Shown piece after piece: positions 29,696-40,937 of a DNA stretch of 64,000 nucleotides. How positions within the stretch are numbered: position 1 is the stretch's first letter; the number at the start of each line of letters is the position of its first letter. The translations under genes and the position numbers were made by a program. Below the pieces are notes generated by a model. That model saw only the letters and a program-made list of their open reading frames with translations, did not search any database and was not told the origin of the DNA. This DNA is from VMDJ01 sp038144195 (lineage in GTDB: Bacteria > Pseudomonadota > Gammaproteobacteria > Chromatiales > Chromatiaceae). Location: NCBI GenBank assembly GCA_038144195.1, contig JAYQNH010000002.1, forward strand, positions 1,550,001-1,614,000, written 5' to 3'.

Positions 29696-29726
29696 AACCC
29701 AAGTTCATTTGAACTTGGGTTTTTTA
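29696..29726 (+). terminator. Terminator after the tRNA pair
   Basis: The stem AACCCAAGTTC / GAACTTGGGTT has an ATTT loop and is followed by T6. It is strong and well formed. Confidence 0.9.
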
Positions 29727-29850
29727 TTGCCTGTCTTTCACGATTTACACGTCATGTTTAGTTTGGAAACTGAGCTTTTGCTCAGCGAAAACCCCTAAAA
29801 CTAGTTATTATTCCGGCTGGTTTTTTTAACACTACAACAGTTGTTTTCTT

Positions 29851-31722
29851 ATGTTGATGTCAATCCGTGAAAAGGCTCAAGGCTGGACAGCCTGGGTCAT
29901 TGTCATTCTGATTAGTATTCCTTTTGCACTCTTTGGTATTCAAGAATATTTAGGCACAGATTCCGATCCAGTCGTCGCCGAAGTTGCGGGTGTGGATATC
30001 AAACGAAGCCAGTTAGATGAGCAACTGCGCGAATTAAGACAAAACATGCGAGACCGTTTGGGTTCTGCCTACCGCGCGGATATGTTTGAGGGTCCTTTGG
30101 TTGAGCGTCAGACATTGGGTCGTATGTTGACTCAGGCGGTGGTTGAAGAGGCTGCAGCCGATTGGAACCTTCGTGCTAGCGATCAACAGGTAGTTAATTA
30201 CATCCACCAAATTCCCGGACTACAAACTGACGGTCGTTTTGATCAGGCTTTATATGAAAGTGCAGTTCGCAGTCGTGGTATGTCGAGCGCGGGTTTTGAA
30301 GAACTCGTTCGTCAAGAGATTGTGCTGCAACAGTTCCAAGCCGGCATCATGGATTCTGCATGGGAGACGCAGTCGACCTTACGTGAACGTGTTCGTTTAA
30401 ACGAACAGAAACGTGATGTTGATGTGGTCGTTTTTAAAGCGGCTGACTTTAAAGATCCTACAAAGCTTACTCAGCAGCAAATTGCTGATTTTTATGAAAA
30501 AAATAAATCGAAGTACGTCGTTCCTGAGCGCGTAAAGCTGTCTTATGTGCGCTTAAGTCCGGATGTCTTAACGGCAACAGTTAATGTAAGTGACGATGAG
30601 CTTCGCGACTTTTATGAGCAGAATCGTGACCAGTTTGTCGCGCCTGAAGAGCGCAAGATGCGCCATATTTTATTGATGGCTAACCCGGAAAACGAAGCTC
30701 AACAGTTAGCGGCAGCTGAAAAGTTGGTATCAGAGTTAAACGCAGGTGGTGATTTTGCTGCTTTAGCTAAAAAGTATTCTGAAGATCCAGGTTCCGCTGA
30801 CTTGGGTGGTGACCTTGGTTGGGTGTCGCGCGGTGTGATGGTGCCTGAGTTTGAAGATGCCGGTTTTGCATTGAATAAAAACGTCATCAGTGAGCCAGTG
30901 AAATCTCAATTTGGCTATCATGTCATTCAAGTGACGGATATTCGTGGTGGTGATGCGGACTTTAATTCGCAGAAAGAAAAGGTCGCTAAGGCCTTTCGTC
31001 AACGTCAAGCGGATGACTTGTTCTATAACCAATATGAGCGTCTAGCTGACCTTGCTTACGAAACGCCTGATAGCTTATTGCTGCCTGCTGCAGAAGCTTT
31101 GAGGTCTTAAGGTTAAGCAAACTGAATGGGTTTCTCGTGAGGGCAAATTGCCAGCAGAAATCAATCAAGCAAAGGTGCTGAATGCTGCTTTTTCCGAAGA
31201 CGTCTTGCAGCGTGGTAATAACAGTGAAGTGATTGAGTTAGGTCCTACTGATGCGGTGGTTGTTCGTGTCGCTAAGCATGAGCCTGAATCAATTCAGTCT
31301 CTGGATGCCGTTGCTGAAAAAGTGAAAGCTCAGGCCGCTAGCGAGATGGCTTCGCAACTGGCTAAAGAAGCAGGTGAAGCTTTTATTAATGATGCTCAAA
31401 ACGATATCGCAGGCAAAGCTAAAGCGGCGAATAAATCGCTCAAGAGTCTTTCGTTAACGCGTCGAGATGCTAATTTACCCGTTGAAGTCGTAGATGCGGC
31501 TTTCGCTATGACAAGATCAATAACAAATGTGGTTTCAGCTGAAGGTGACTTCTATGTCATCGCATTAAAAAAGCGACTGATGGCAATGTTGATGCGATGA
31601 AAGCCGATGAGCTCAAGGTCCTAGCTGAAGCGCTCGAGCGCCAAGCATCTGATGCACAATTCACCGCGTTAACGGAGGCATTACGTGATCGTTCAGGCGC
31701 TAAGATCACATTGGCTAAGTAA
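29851..31722 (+). CDS. ppiD: Peptidyl-prolyl cis-trans isomerase D (frame broken)
   Basis: Inner-membrane-anchored periplasmic folding factor of about 623 residues. It begins MLMSIREKAQGWTAWVIVIL, a single N-terminal membrane segment, followed by a SurA-like chaperone region. The parvulin domain has RKMRHILLMA, KKYSEDPGSADLGGDLGWVS and SQFGYHVIQVTDI. Breaks fall near 31105 and near 31573 (in an A run). The last fragment ends AKITLAK at TAA 31720-31722. The lon-hupB-ppiD order is conserved. The Hpt gene starts 9 bases downstream. Confidence 0.93.
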
Positions 31723-31730
31723 TACGACTG

Positions 31731-32045
31731 ATGCAAGTTTTAGATTTTGCAGCTTTGATGGAGTTAATGGGCGGTAGCGAAGACGTTGCGAAGCAGTTGC
31801 TAGCGTCTTATTGGCCAGATGCACAACGATTACATGCTTCAATTCAGCAACATGCTGAGTCAAAAGATATAGATGCGCTAAAAAAGATGCGCATACCCTA
31901 AAGGGATCTTCTCGAGATGATTAAAGCGGAGCGATTTGGAGAGGCTTGTTATGTCCTTGAGTTAGCTGCCAATCAAGAAGATCAAGTTGAAGACGTGTTG
32001 AAAAATTTTAATGCCGAGTTTGAAGAGTTACAGCAACTGATATAG
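31731..32045 (+). CDS. Stand-alone Hpt (histidine phosphotransfer) domain protein (frame broken)
   Basis: The ATG at 31731 starts MQVLDFAALMELMGG. The repaired product is about 104 residues. It contains DAHTLKGSSR, the Hpt-domain signature whose histidine accepts a phosphoryl group in multistep phosphorelays, followed by amphipathic helices of the four-helix bundle. Breaks lie near 31885 (A run) and near 31915. There is no histidine kinase or response regulator in the window, so its partners are encoded elsewhere. It follows ppiD closely and ends before a strong terminator, so it may be cotranscribed with ppiD. Confidence 0.72.
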
Positions 32046-32065
32046 CAGAAGCTATAGTGGCAGAC

Positions 32066-32099
32066 AAAAAAGAACCCCGCCTCAGGCGGGGTTCTTTTT
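32066..32099 (+). terminator. Bidirectional terminator between the Hpt gene and fabI
   Basis: The stem AAGAACCCCGCC / GGCGGGGTTCTT has a TCA-type loop, an A run before it and a T run after it. It serves both converging genes. Confidence 0.92.
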
Positions 32100-32109
32100 G
32101 CTTTTTCGA

Positions 32110-32886
32110 TTAGGCCATGCCGACGATGTGATAACCCGAGTCAACGTACATCACATCACCTGTAATGCCTGATGCAAGATCAGAGCATAAGAAGGCGGTC
32201 GCATTACCGACTTCTTCAATGGTGACATTGCGACGCAGTGGTGTTTTCGCTTCAGCTTCAGCCAACATGCCGCGGAAGCCGGATATGCCAGAAGCTGCCA
32301 AAGTGCGGATAGGGCCGGCAGAAACGGCATTCACACGAACACCTTCTGGCCCCATGCTGTCTGCTAGGTAGCGCACGTTGGCTTCGAGTGAGGCTTTAGC
32401 AATACCCATGACATTGTAGTTAGGTACGGTACGCACAGCGCCAAGGTAGCTCATAGTGACAATTGAACCATTGCGACCTTGCATCATGGGGCGTCCAGCT
32501 TTCGCTAATGCAGCAAGGCTGTATGAACTAATGTCATGCGCGACTTGGAAGCCTTCGCGAGTCACGGCATCAATATAAGTGCCTTCAAGTTGCTCTCGAG
32601 GTGCAAAGCCTACCGAGTGGATTAAACAATCAAGACCGTCCCAGCGCTCGCCTAAGGCAGCAAATGCAGAGGTGATTTCATCATCGTTTGCAACATCCAT
32701 AGGGATAACGATATCTGAGCCAAATTCTTCAGCAAAACCGCGCACACGCTTTTCTAATTTTTCGCCTTGATAGGTGAAAGCGAGTTCGGCGCCTTCACGG
32801 TGCATGGCTTGTGCTACGCCGTAAGCGATTGATTTACTACTTGCGACACCAACGATCAGTGTCTTTTTGCCGGCCAAAAAACCCAT
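32110..32886 (-). CDS. fabI: Enoyl-ACP reductase (NADH)
   Basis: Intact 258-residue short-chain dehydrogenase-type enzyme that reduces enoyl-ACP in the last step of each fatty-acid elongation cycle. The N-terminus has the FabI nucleotide-binding form KKTLIVGVASSKSIAYGVAQ. The catalytic Tyr-x6-Lys lies in VPNYNVMGIAKASLEANV, preceded by TMSYLGAVR. The length matches FabI. It is convergent with ppiD-hpt, and its start is only about 72 bases from the divergent importer gene. Confidence 0.97.
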   Translation of the reverse strand: MGFLAGKKTLIVGVASSKSIAYGVAQAMHREGAELAFTYQGEKLEKRVRGFAEEFGSDIVIPMDVANDDEITSAFAALGERWDGLDCLIHSVGFAPREQLEGTYIDAVTREGFQVAHDISSYSLAALAKAGRPMMQGRNGSIVTMSYLGAVRTVPNYNVMGIAKASLEANVRYLADSMGPEGVRVNAVSAGPIRTLAASGISGFRGMLAEAEAKTPLRRNVTIEEVGNATAFLCSDLASGITGDVMYVDSGYHIVGMA

Positions 32887-32958
32887 TCGAATACCCTTAT
32901 GTCTAGGAAGCTAATGTAAGGGGGATAAAAGCAGCTGACAATCAATTGGTTTGGTACG

Positions 32959-35209
32959 ATGATTGAAGCAACTTGTGGCGGCCATGGCTGCCATCCCGAA
33001 GTCTTTAACTTACCTGAAAGCAGCATCTTGATCAAAGACATACAGAGAAAAATAAGATTGCTCTGGCCGCCATTAGCATTAATTATCGCGGCGAGTTTTT
33101 TGTCCGCTTGTGATAACGCTGTACTGAATTCGCCATATCCGGCAGATGCTCCGAAACAATCCATTTTTTACAGCTCTTTTACCGAGCGCCCCAAACATCT
33201 AGATCCTGCACGCTCTTATAGCTCAAATGAGTGGGCATTTATCTCGCAGATCTATGAGCCACCTCTGCAGTATCACTTTTTAAAGCGTCCGTATGTGCTT
33301 GAACCGCTGACGCTTAAGGCGATGCCAGTAGTGACCTACTTAGATGGTAAAGGTGATCAGGTAAGTGCTCAGCAAGCCCTGTATACCGAATATGAGTTAT
33401 CACTAAAGCCGGGCATTCAATTTCAGCCACACCCTGCGTTCGCTAAAAAACAAGATGGCTATCGCTATTGGCCAATGTCTGAATCTGAGTTGACGGATAA
33501 ATACACCTTGGATGATTTTAAAGAGCAGGGCGATAGGGAAGTTGACGGCCGACGATTATGTTTTATCAGATAAAACGTTTGGCTTATGCACCTAATCACT
33601 CACCGGTTGCTGGATTGATGTCTGAGCATATCGTGGGATTTGCGGACTTTATGAAATCTTCTAAAGAGCTAAAGCCGAATAAGCAGGGCTGGGTAGATTT
33701 GCGTGATCAATCTATCGAAGGCGTTACATTGGTTGATCGCTATACCTGGCGCATTCGTATTCATAAAACTTATCCGCAGTTTGAATATTGGTTGGCGATG
33801 AATTTTTCGCACCGATGGCATGGGAAGTGGAGCGTTTTTATCAACAGCCTGGAATGGAGTCGCGCAACATCACCCTTAACTGGTACCCAGTGGGTACAGG
33901 TCCTTTTGTGCTGACAGAAAACAACCCAAACCTTCGTATGGTGCTCAGCAAGAATCCTAATTTCCATGGTGAGCGTTACCCGACGGTGGGTTCAGTGAGT
34001 CGATCGTCAATCTGGCATGCTGGATGATGCGGGTAAGGTGATGCCGTTTATCGATAAGGCAATTTATAGCTTAGAGAAAGAGGCTATCCCGCGCTGGAAT
34101 AAATTCTTGCAAGGTTATTATGATAACTCTGGCATTGCTTCAGATAGCTTTGATCAAGCCATTCAATTTGGCGCATCGGGTGATGCCAATTTGACTGATG
34201 CGATGGAAGAGAAGGGTATTAAGCTCAGTACCGCGGTTGAAACCTCGATCTTCTACATGGGCTTCAACATGAAAGATCCAGTCGTCGGTGGGAATCCTGA
34301 TGATCTAGCAGATCAACGCCGCACACAAAAGTTACGCAGAGCGATTGCCATGGCATTTGATTGGGAAGAATACATTTCGATCTTCCTAAACGGTCGAGGT
34401 GAGATAGCCCATGGTCCCTTACCGCCAGGCATCTTCGGTTATAAAGAGGGTGAGGCCGGCCTGAATCGCCAACTCTACGAATGGCGAAATGGATCAGCTA
34501 AACGAAAGTCCATAGACCAAGCAAAGCAGTTGCTTGCAGAAGCGGGTTATCCAGAGGGTCGTGATCCTTCAACGGGTAGCGCGTTGATCTTGTATTACGA
34601 CACAACACAATCTGGACCGGGTGCTAAGTCATTATTGCAGTGGTACCGCAATCAGTTTGAAAAGCTTGGTATTGAGTTGATCATTCGATCAAGTGATTAC
34701 AATCGATTCCAAGAGAAAATGATGAAAGGATCGGCGCAGATCTTTAGTTGGGGTTGGAATGCGGACTACCCGGATCCTGAGAATTTCTTCTTCTTATTGC
34801 ATGGGCCAAATGGCAAGGTTGATGCAAAAGGGGAGAATGCAGCGAACTTCTCCAATGCAGAATTTGATCGTCTGTTCGATCAGATGAAAAGCATGCCAAA
34901 CACAGAAGAGCGACAGCAGGTGATTGACCGTATGGTTGAGATATTGCGAGAAGAATCGCCTTGGCTGTTTGGCTTTTTCCCAAGAGCCTACAGTTTGCAT
35001 CATGCGTGGTATCGCAATGCATTGCCTCACCTGATGGCGAATAACACGCTCAAATATAAACGTATTGATGGTGATCTTCGTTCACAACAGCAGCTAGCGT
35101 GGAATCAACCGGTGATTTGGCCACTCCTTGTTCTGCTTGGTTGCTGATCCTTGTTTTATATCCAGCGGTGCGTGATTACCGTGCGAGACAGAGGAGAGCA
35201 GCGCGATGA
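32959..35209 (+). CDS. yejA: Oligopeptide ABC transporter substrate-binding lipoprotein, YejA-like (frame broken)
   Basis: Family 5 (SBP_bac_5) binding protein, about 750 residues if read from 32959. A lipobox LSAC follows a hydrophobic signal segment, so it is predicted to be a lipoprotein. TTG 33028 is a possible alternative start giving a better signal peptide. Segments typical of the family include DPARSYSSNEWAFISQIYEP, NLRMVLSKNPNFHGERYP and WGWNADYPDPENFFFLLHGP. Several breaks occur, near 33545, 33805, 34005 and 35130. After repair the C-terminus carries a second hydrophobic segment (WLLILVLYPAV) and a basic tail, ending at the yejB start. It heads a yejABEF operon for peptide uptake. 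Confidence 0.88.
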
Positions 35210-36183
35210 TGGCGTATTTGATTCGTCGCATGTTTTACGCGATTCCTATTTTGATCGGCGTTAATTTGTTGACCTTTGTGCTTTTCTTTGTGGTGAACTC
35301 AGCTGATGATATGGCGCGACTTCATCTTGGTAACAAGCGAGTTACGGATGCCGCTATTACGGAATGGAAGGCTGAGCGTGGATATGACAAGCCGTTAGTG
35401 TGGAATTCTCAAGCGAGTGGCATGGATGCACTAACCGATACAATTTTTTATCAAAAGTCAGTGAAGTTATTTGCCTTTGACTTTGGGTCGTCAGATAGCG
35501 GGCGTCATATTGGCTACGACATCAGTCAGCGGATGTGGCCAAGTTTGGCATTAGCTATTCCCATCATGATTGTTGGGCTTGCGGTGAATATCACCTTTTC
35601 GTTGATCTTGGCATTCTTCAGAGGATCGCCTTTGGATTTCTGGGGAGTTGTCTTGTGTGTGGCGATGATGTCGATCTCAGGTCTTTTCTACATCATTGGT
35701 GGACAGGTCTTGCTTGGGAAATTGTGGAGTCTGTTCCCAATATCTGGTTATGACGTTGGATCAAATGCTGCAAAGTTTCTGGTCTTGCCGGCATTGATCG
35801 GCGTGGTCAGTGCGATTGGATCTGGGTCGCGTTGGTATCGCACCTTGTTCTTGGAAGAGATAAACAAAGACTTTATTCGTTCTGCGCGTGCAAAAGGCTT
35901 ATCTGAAGCATTGGTGTTGGCTAAGCACGTGTTTAGAAATGCCTTAATACCTATTTTGACAGGCGTTGTTGTTGTGCTACCGACTTTGTTTATGGGTAGT
36001 CTGTTGCTGGAATCATTCTTTGGTATTCCAGGCTTGGGTAGTTACACCATTGATGCAATTCAGTCGCAAGACTTCGCCATTGTTCGTGCAATGGTGTTCC
36101 TGGGTGCTGTGCTTTATATCGTCGGGTTATTGCTTACCGATATTTCCTACACCTTGGCTGATCCGCGAGTGAGGTTGGATTGA
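35206..36183 (+). CDS. yejB: Peptide ABC transporter permease YejB
   Basis: Intact 325-residue inner-membrane permease of the OppB/DppB class. The N-terminus MAYLIRRMFYAIPILIGVNL has the first membrane segment, followed by a periplasmic region with ERGYDKPL. The cytoplasmic coupling loop DFIRSARAKGLSEALVLAKH contains the EAA-type motif that contacts the ATPase. Its ATG overlaps the end of yejA, and its stop overlaps the start of yejE, so the four genes are translationally coupled. Confidence 0.94.
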   Translation: MMAYLIRRMFYAIPILIGVNLLTFVLFFVVNSADDMARLHLGNKRVTDAAITEWKAERGYDKPLVWNSQASGMDALTDTIFYQKSVKLFAFDFGSSDSGRHIGYDISQRMWPSLALAIPIMIVGLAVNITFSLILAFFRGSPLDFWGVVLCVAMMSISGLFYIIGGQVLLGKLWSLFPISGYDVGSNAAKFLVLPALIGVVSAIGSGSRWYRTLFLEEINKDFIRSARAKGLSEALVLAKHVFRNALIPILTGVVVVLPTLFMGSLLLESFFGIPGLGSYTIDAIQSQDFAIVRAMVFLGAVLYIVGLLLTDISYTLADPRVRLD

Positions 36184-37554
36184 TGCCGTTTCAGCTAGTT
36201 ATCTTACTTACAGATGCATTCATCTTTTTACTGCTCATCATGGCCGGCTTCTTGGTGTGGCATGTGCGCAGACACGAGCATTTACTTGAAGCATGGCGCC
36301 AAGTAGGGAAGCGCAAGGTGGCGATGTCTGCCGCTGTTGTATTGCTGTTTTATGTGGTTATTGGTGTTTTAGATTCAATGCACTTTCGCGCCCTCGCGGA
36401 GAATGCAGACAATAAGGTCCAGTTCGACACCAAAGTATTGAGCGTGTTGGATTTAGCTTTAACGCAACTGCGTGAGCAAAAGGAAAAGACCTATTCAGCA
36501 CCATTCGCTACACATCTTTACAGTAAAGAAACCATTGAGACGCTAAACGGAACGCAGCGTGATTATCCGCGGCTAGTTTATGGTGGTGCGCATCTTGAAG
36601 AAGATGAATCGGTTGCTGCAGATGTTTTAGTAACCTTAATCAAAAGCGCAGCATTAGGCGTCGCACTGACAGTTTTACTCTACCTTTTGGTCTACAGGTT
36701 ATCGGCGGCGAGAGCGTTGGTCTCAGAGAGGCAAGAGTTCTCATCGAGTTGTTTGGCTAACATTAACGGTGCTGATGAGTTCGTTGGTTGCCTTGCTTTG
36801 GCTATCTCAGAATTATCATGTTCTGGGTACGGACAAAGTGGGTGAGGATGTTTTATACCAAGCGATTAAAAGTATCCGTACAGGTGTTGTGATTGGCAGT
36901 TTGACCACCTTGGTGATGCTGCCGGCAGCCATCATCTTGGGCATCATGGCGGGCTACTTCAGGGGTTGGGTAGATGATGTGATTCAGTACCTTTATACAA
37001 CGTTAAGCTCTGTGCCTGGCGTATTACTCATCGCTGCGGCTGTGTTGATGATGCAGGTCTATATGTCAAACAATCAGGCTGAGTTTAATACGGTGCTTGA
37101 GCGCTCAGATATGCGTTTGTTCTTTTTATGTTTGATTTTAGGTATTACTAGCTGGACGGGCTTGTGTCGTTTATTGCGTGGTGAAACGCTTAAATTAGGT
37201 CAGTTGGAATATGTTCAAGCGGCAAAAGCGTTTGGCGTGAGTGACTGGCGAATTCTTTTGCGCCACATCACGCCGAATGTGATGCATATTGTTTTGATTG
37301 TGATCGTGCTCGACTTTAGTGGCTTAGTGTTAGCCGAAGCTGTGTTGTCCTATATCAATATCGGTGTCGATCCCAGCACACATAGCTGGGGTAATATGAT
37401 CAATAGTGCGCGTTTAGAGTTGGCGCGTGAACCAGTCGTCTGGTGGTCATTGTTGGGCGCCTTTGTCTTTATGTTTATTTTGGTGCTAGCAGCCAATTTG
37501 CTTGCCGATGCAGTGCGTGATGCTTTTGATCCGCGCTTAAAGGATCAGTCATGA
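36183..37554 (+). CDS. yejE: Peptide ABC transporter permease YejE (frame broken)
   Basis: Second permease of the importer, about 457 residues. It has an N-terminal membrane segment, a long periplasmic portion, and the transport core with TDKVGEDVLYQAIKSIRTG. The EAA loop is LEYVQAAKAFGVSDWRILLR, and VDPSTHSWGNMI lies near the end, as in DppC/YejE. The ATG at 36183 overlaps the yejB stop. One or more breaks lie around 36725-36785, where conservation passes to another frame. The stop overlaps the yejF start. Confidence 0.9.
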
Positions 37555-39546
37555 GTTCAGATAGTGTTTTACAGGTAGAGAATCTCTCAACCCAGCTTGG
37601 TGATGCAGCTCAGCCTGTGAATGCTGTCAGTGATGTCAGTTTTGAGTTGCAACGTGGCAAAACGTTTGTGCTTGTGGGTGAATCGGGCTGCGGTAAATCC
37701 ATGATTGCCTTATCACTGATGCGTTTGTTGCCACCGTCAGGTCGTATCGTTGGTGGTGAGGTCATTCTTAATGGAACTTCGTTACTGGATCTTTCTGAAG
37801 AAGCTATGCGAAAGCAGCGTGGTGGTGGTATTGGCATGATTTTTCAGGAGCCAATGACATCGCTAAATCCTGTGATGCGTGTTGGTGATCAGGTGCTTGA
37901 AGCGGTAAAGCTGCATGACCCCGGTTCTATCTCTGCGATGAATGCACGTGTTGTTGAATTATTCCGCTCTGTAGGCATTCCTGAGCCGGAGCGTCGCGTT
38001 AACGAATATCCTCATCAGCTTTCTGGTGGCATGAAGCAGCGCGTCATGATTGCGATGGCGCTCGCAGGTCGGCCTGAGGTTTTGATTGCAGATGAGCCCA
38101 CGACCGCACTCGATGTCACCATTCAAGCTCAGGTGCTTGAGGTGCTGCGTGATGTGCAGCGTCAAACAGGCATGGCGATTCTGATGATCACGCACGATTT
38201 GGGTGTCGTTGCAGAGATGGCGGATGAAGTTGGCGTTATGTATGCCGGTCAGTTGATTGAGCGAGCATCTGTAAAAGATTTTTTGCTTCTCCTAAGCATC
38301 CCTACAGTCAAAAGTTATTCAGATCATTACCAAGCAACGATAAGCGAGCGGAGTCTTTAGAAATTATTCCGGGTATCGTGCCTGCGTTGAACCAACGTTT
38401 TTCTGGCTGCCGTTTTGCAGAACGTTGCGCCTTGCGTGAACAGCGCTGCGATAGCGAACTACCTGCTTGGCAGGGAGATGCATCGACAGGCTATCGTTGT
38501 CATCTTGTTGGTGACACGCAGCTGCCTGTATCGAGTGCTCAGATAGAGACGCCGAGGGTTGAAAATACAGCTCGGCTTTAGTTGATATTCGTCAGTTGAA
38601 AGTCCATTTCCCCATTCGTAAAGGCGTGCTTCGACGCACAGTTGGGCATGTTAAAGCCGTCGATGGTGTTGATCTCTCGATAAAGAAAGGGTCCACCGTT
38701 GCATTGGTTGGTGAGTCTGGTTGCGGCAAAACAACCGTTGGTAAAGCGCTATTGCAACTGTTGGATGTAGCAGAGGGTGAAGTTAACTTTGATGGTCATG
38801 ATTTGATGACGCTGAGTGGTGAGGCTCTCAGAAAGCTACGCCGTGAGTTTCAAATTATTTTCCAAGATCCGGCCTCATCCATGAATCCGCGCATGCTGGT
38901 CGAAGATATTGTTGCGGAAGGTTTGATTGCGCAAAATATTGAGCCTGATCGCGCCGCACGACGACAGCGCGTTATTGAGCTACTGAACCAAGTAGGTTTG
39001 CCTGAATCTGCTTTATTGCGTTATCCACATGAGTTCTCAGGTGGTCAGCGACAACGTATTGCGATAGCGCGTGCATTGGCTGTATCGCCAAAGTTTATTG
39101 TGTGTGATGAGCCAACGAGTGCTTTAGATGTTAGCGTTCAGGCGCAAGTACTTAATTTGCTTAAGCAGTTGCAGCGTGATCTTTCGCTTAGCTTTTTATT
39201 CATCACGCATAACATCTCTGTTGTGGCATATCTCGCTGATGAAGTAGCGGTGATGTATTTGGGGCGTATCGTTGAATATGGCTCGGTGCAGCAAGTGTTG
39301 CAGGCGCCACAGCATCCTTACACGCAAGCATTGCTGACCGCCGTGCCAGTCGCAGACCCAAGCAGAGAGCGCAATGTGATTCGTTTAGAAGGGGATTTAC
39401 CTTCGCCATCAAATCCACCTGCGGGTTGTCATTTCCATGAACGTTGTCCGTTGGCTGATGCGAAATGTCGAGAGCGTTATCCCGTCACTGTTGATTTAGG
39501 CGAAGGGCATAAAGCAGCCTGTTGGCGCTTAAATGATCACGAATAA
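37551..39546 (+). CDS. yejF: Peptide ABC transporter ATPase YejF, two fused nucleotide-binding domains (frame broken)
   Basis: About 665 residues with two ABC domains in one chain, as in YejF. Domain 1 has Walker A GESGCGKSMIALSLMR, signature QLSGGMKQRVMIA and Walker B VLIADEPTTALD. A Cys-containing oligopeptide-ABC segment (SGCRFAERCALREQRC) and a linker follow. Domain 2 has Walker A GESGCGKTTVGKALL, signature EFSGGQRQRIAIA and Walker B FIVCDEPTSALD, with its own C-terminal Cys segment (CHFHERCPL). Breaks lie near 38283 (T lost from a T run) and near 38575. It energises uptake of peptides bound by YejA. Confidence 0.93.
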
Positions 39547-40898
39547 GGTTTTACGTACACCGTTAGGTTTTGACCTGGCTTGATGTAACGACCAACGCTA
39601 TTCCAGCGTTTCAAATCTTTGATCTTCACATCAAATTGCTTTGCGATTTTGTATAAAGAATCACCGCGGCGTACCGTGTAGTTACGGCGAATGCGAGGTA
39701 GCTCAATGGTTTTGCCCATAGAGGCTACGGCAACAGAATCTGATAGCGGGATGATGAGTGTTTTGCCAGTTCGAATAATATGATTCTTTAACTTGTTCGT
39801 GCGTTGGATCGCTTTGACAGACACATCATGTTTCTTAGCGATATGACTTAAGGTTTCACCTTCTTTGATCTTATGTTGAGTCCAACGTATGCGTTTGTCT
39901 TCGGGGAGATTGGCAAGCGCTTCTTTAAAGTCTGTTGCTTTAGCAATCGGTATTAAAAGTTCGTGCGACTCATCAGGTGATGTGGCCCAGCGGTTATGTT
40001 CTGGGTTCAGCATGATCAAATCTTCAACGGGTTCTTCAATCAGATCAGAAGCAATCTTTAAATCAATCTGGCCATCGACAATGACTTTTTCAAAGTAAGG
40101 CTCATTGGGAATGGCAGGTAGCTCAAGTCCATACTGTTCAGGGTTCTTAATCACGGTTATCAAAGCGATCAGACGTGGCACATACATGTCCGTTTCGCGT
40201 GGCAGGTCTAAGCTCCAGAAGTCAGTAGGCTTGTTCTTTTTAGCTGCACGTTTGATTGATCGGCTGACGCGACCATGACCTGCGTTGTAAGCGGCAAGCG
40301 TATGCAGCCAATCGCCTTCAAATTGTTTGTTTAAGTGTCGAGGTAAGCGAGCGCAGCTTCAGTTGAATCGGTAATGCTACGACGTGGCTCACCCCACCAA
40401 TCTTTCTTCATACCTAACATACGACCGGTTGCAGGCATGAATTGCCAAAGACCTGCAGCGCCATCACGCGAATAGGCAAAAGGTTTAAAGCCACTCTCGA
40501 CCGCTGGCAGTAGTACAAGCTCAGCGGGGAGTTGGTTTTTCTCAACCTCTTCGGCGATATAAAACAAGTAGGGCTGGGCTCGTTTAGTGAGAGCTTTAAA
40601 TGCCTCTGGGCTATTTTGTAGACGTTTGATCTCTTTCTTTACACGAGGGTGATCGGATTCAGCTAGAGAGAAAGAACGACGTAAGCGTTCCCAGATATCT
40701 GCTGGAGGCAATGTGACCTTTGGGTTGATCAACAGTCGTTGTGACAACGGTCTCTATTTTTACAATTTTCTTCTGTTCTTGAAGCTCTGATTTAACCGAG
40801 CTGGATTTGATATCGAGTGTATTACAGCCACTGAATAACAAGCTGAAAACGACAGCTTGGAAGAGACCGGCTTTTTTGGCAAAGTGAGTCATAATCAT
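39537..40898 (-). CDS. mltD: Membrane-bound lytic murein transglycosylase D (frame broken)
   Basis: Lipoprotein enzyme of about 453 residues that cleaves peptidoglycan with formation of 1,6-anhydromuramic acid. The lipobox LFSGC is at the N-terminus. The SLT catalytic domain has AVESGFKPFAYSRDGAAGLW, whose glutamate is the general acid, followed by QFMPATGRMLG. The C-terminus has two LysM repeats, each with a TLSHIAKKHDV- or SLYKIAKQFDV-type core. Breaks lie near 40720 and 40330, with at least one more possible in 40190-40330. It is divergent from yafS and overlaps the yejF end. In E. coli gloB lies between mltD and yafS; here it is absent. Confidence 0.92.
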
Positions 40899-40937
40899 GG
40901 TGCGTTATTTTACGTAAAACCGGAAAGAGTCTCTAGG

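Noticed and set aside
38378..38581. Separate small Cys-rich gene between two ABC ATPases
   Set aside because: It is the C-terminal Cys segment of the first YejF domain, displaced by a lost T near 38283, and joins the second domain in the same protein.
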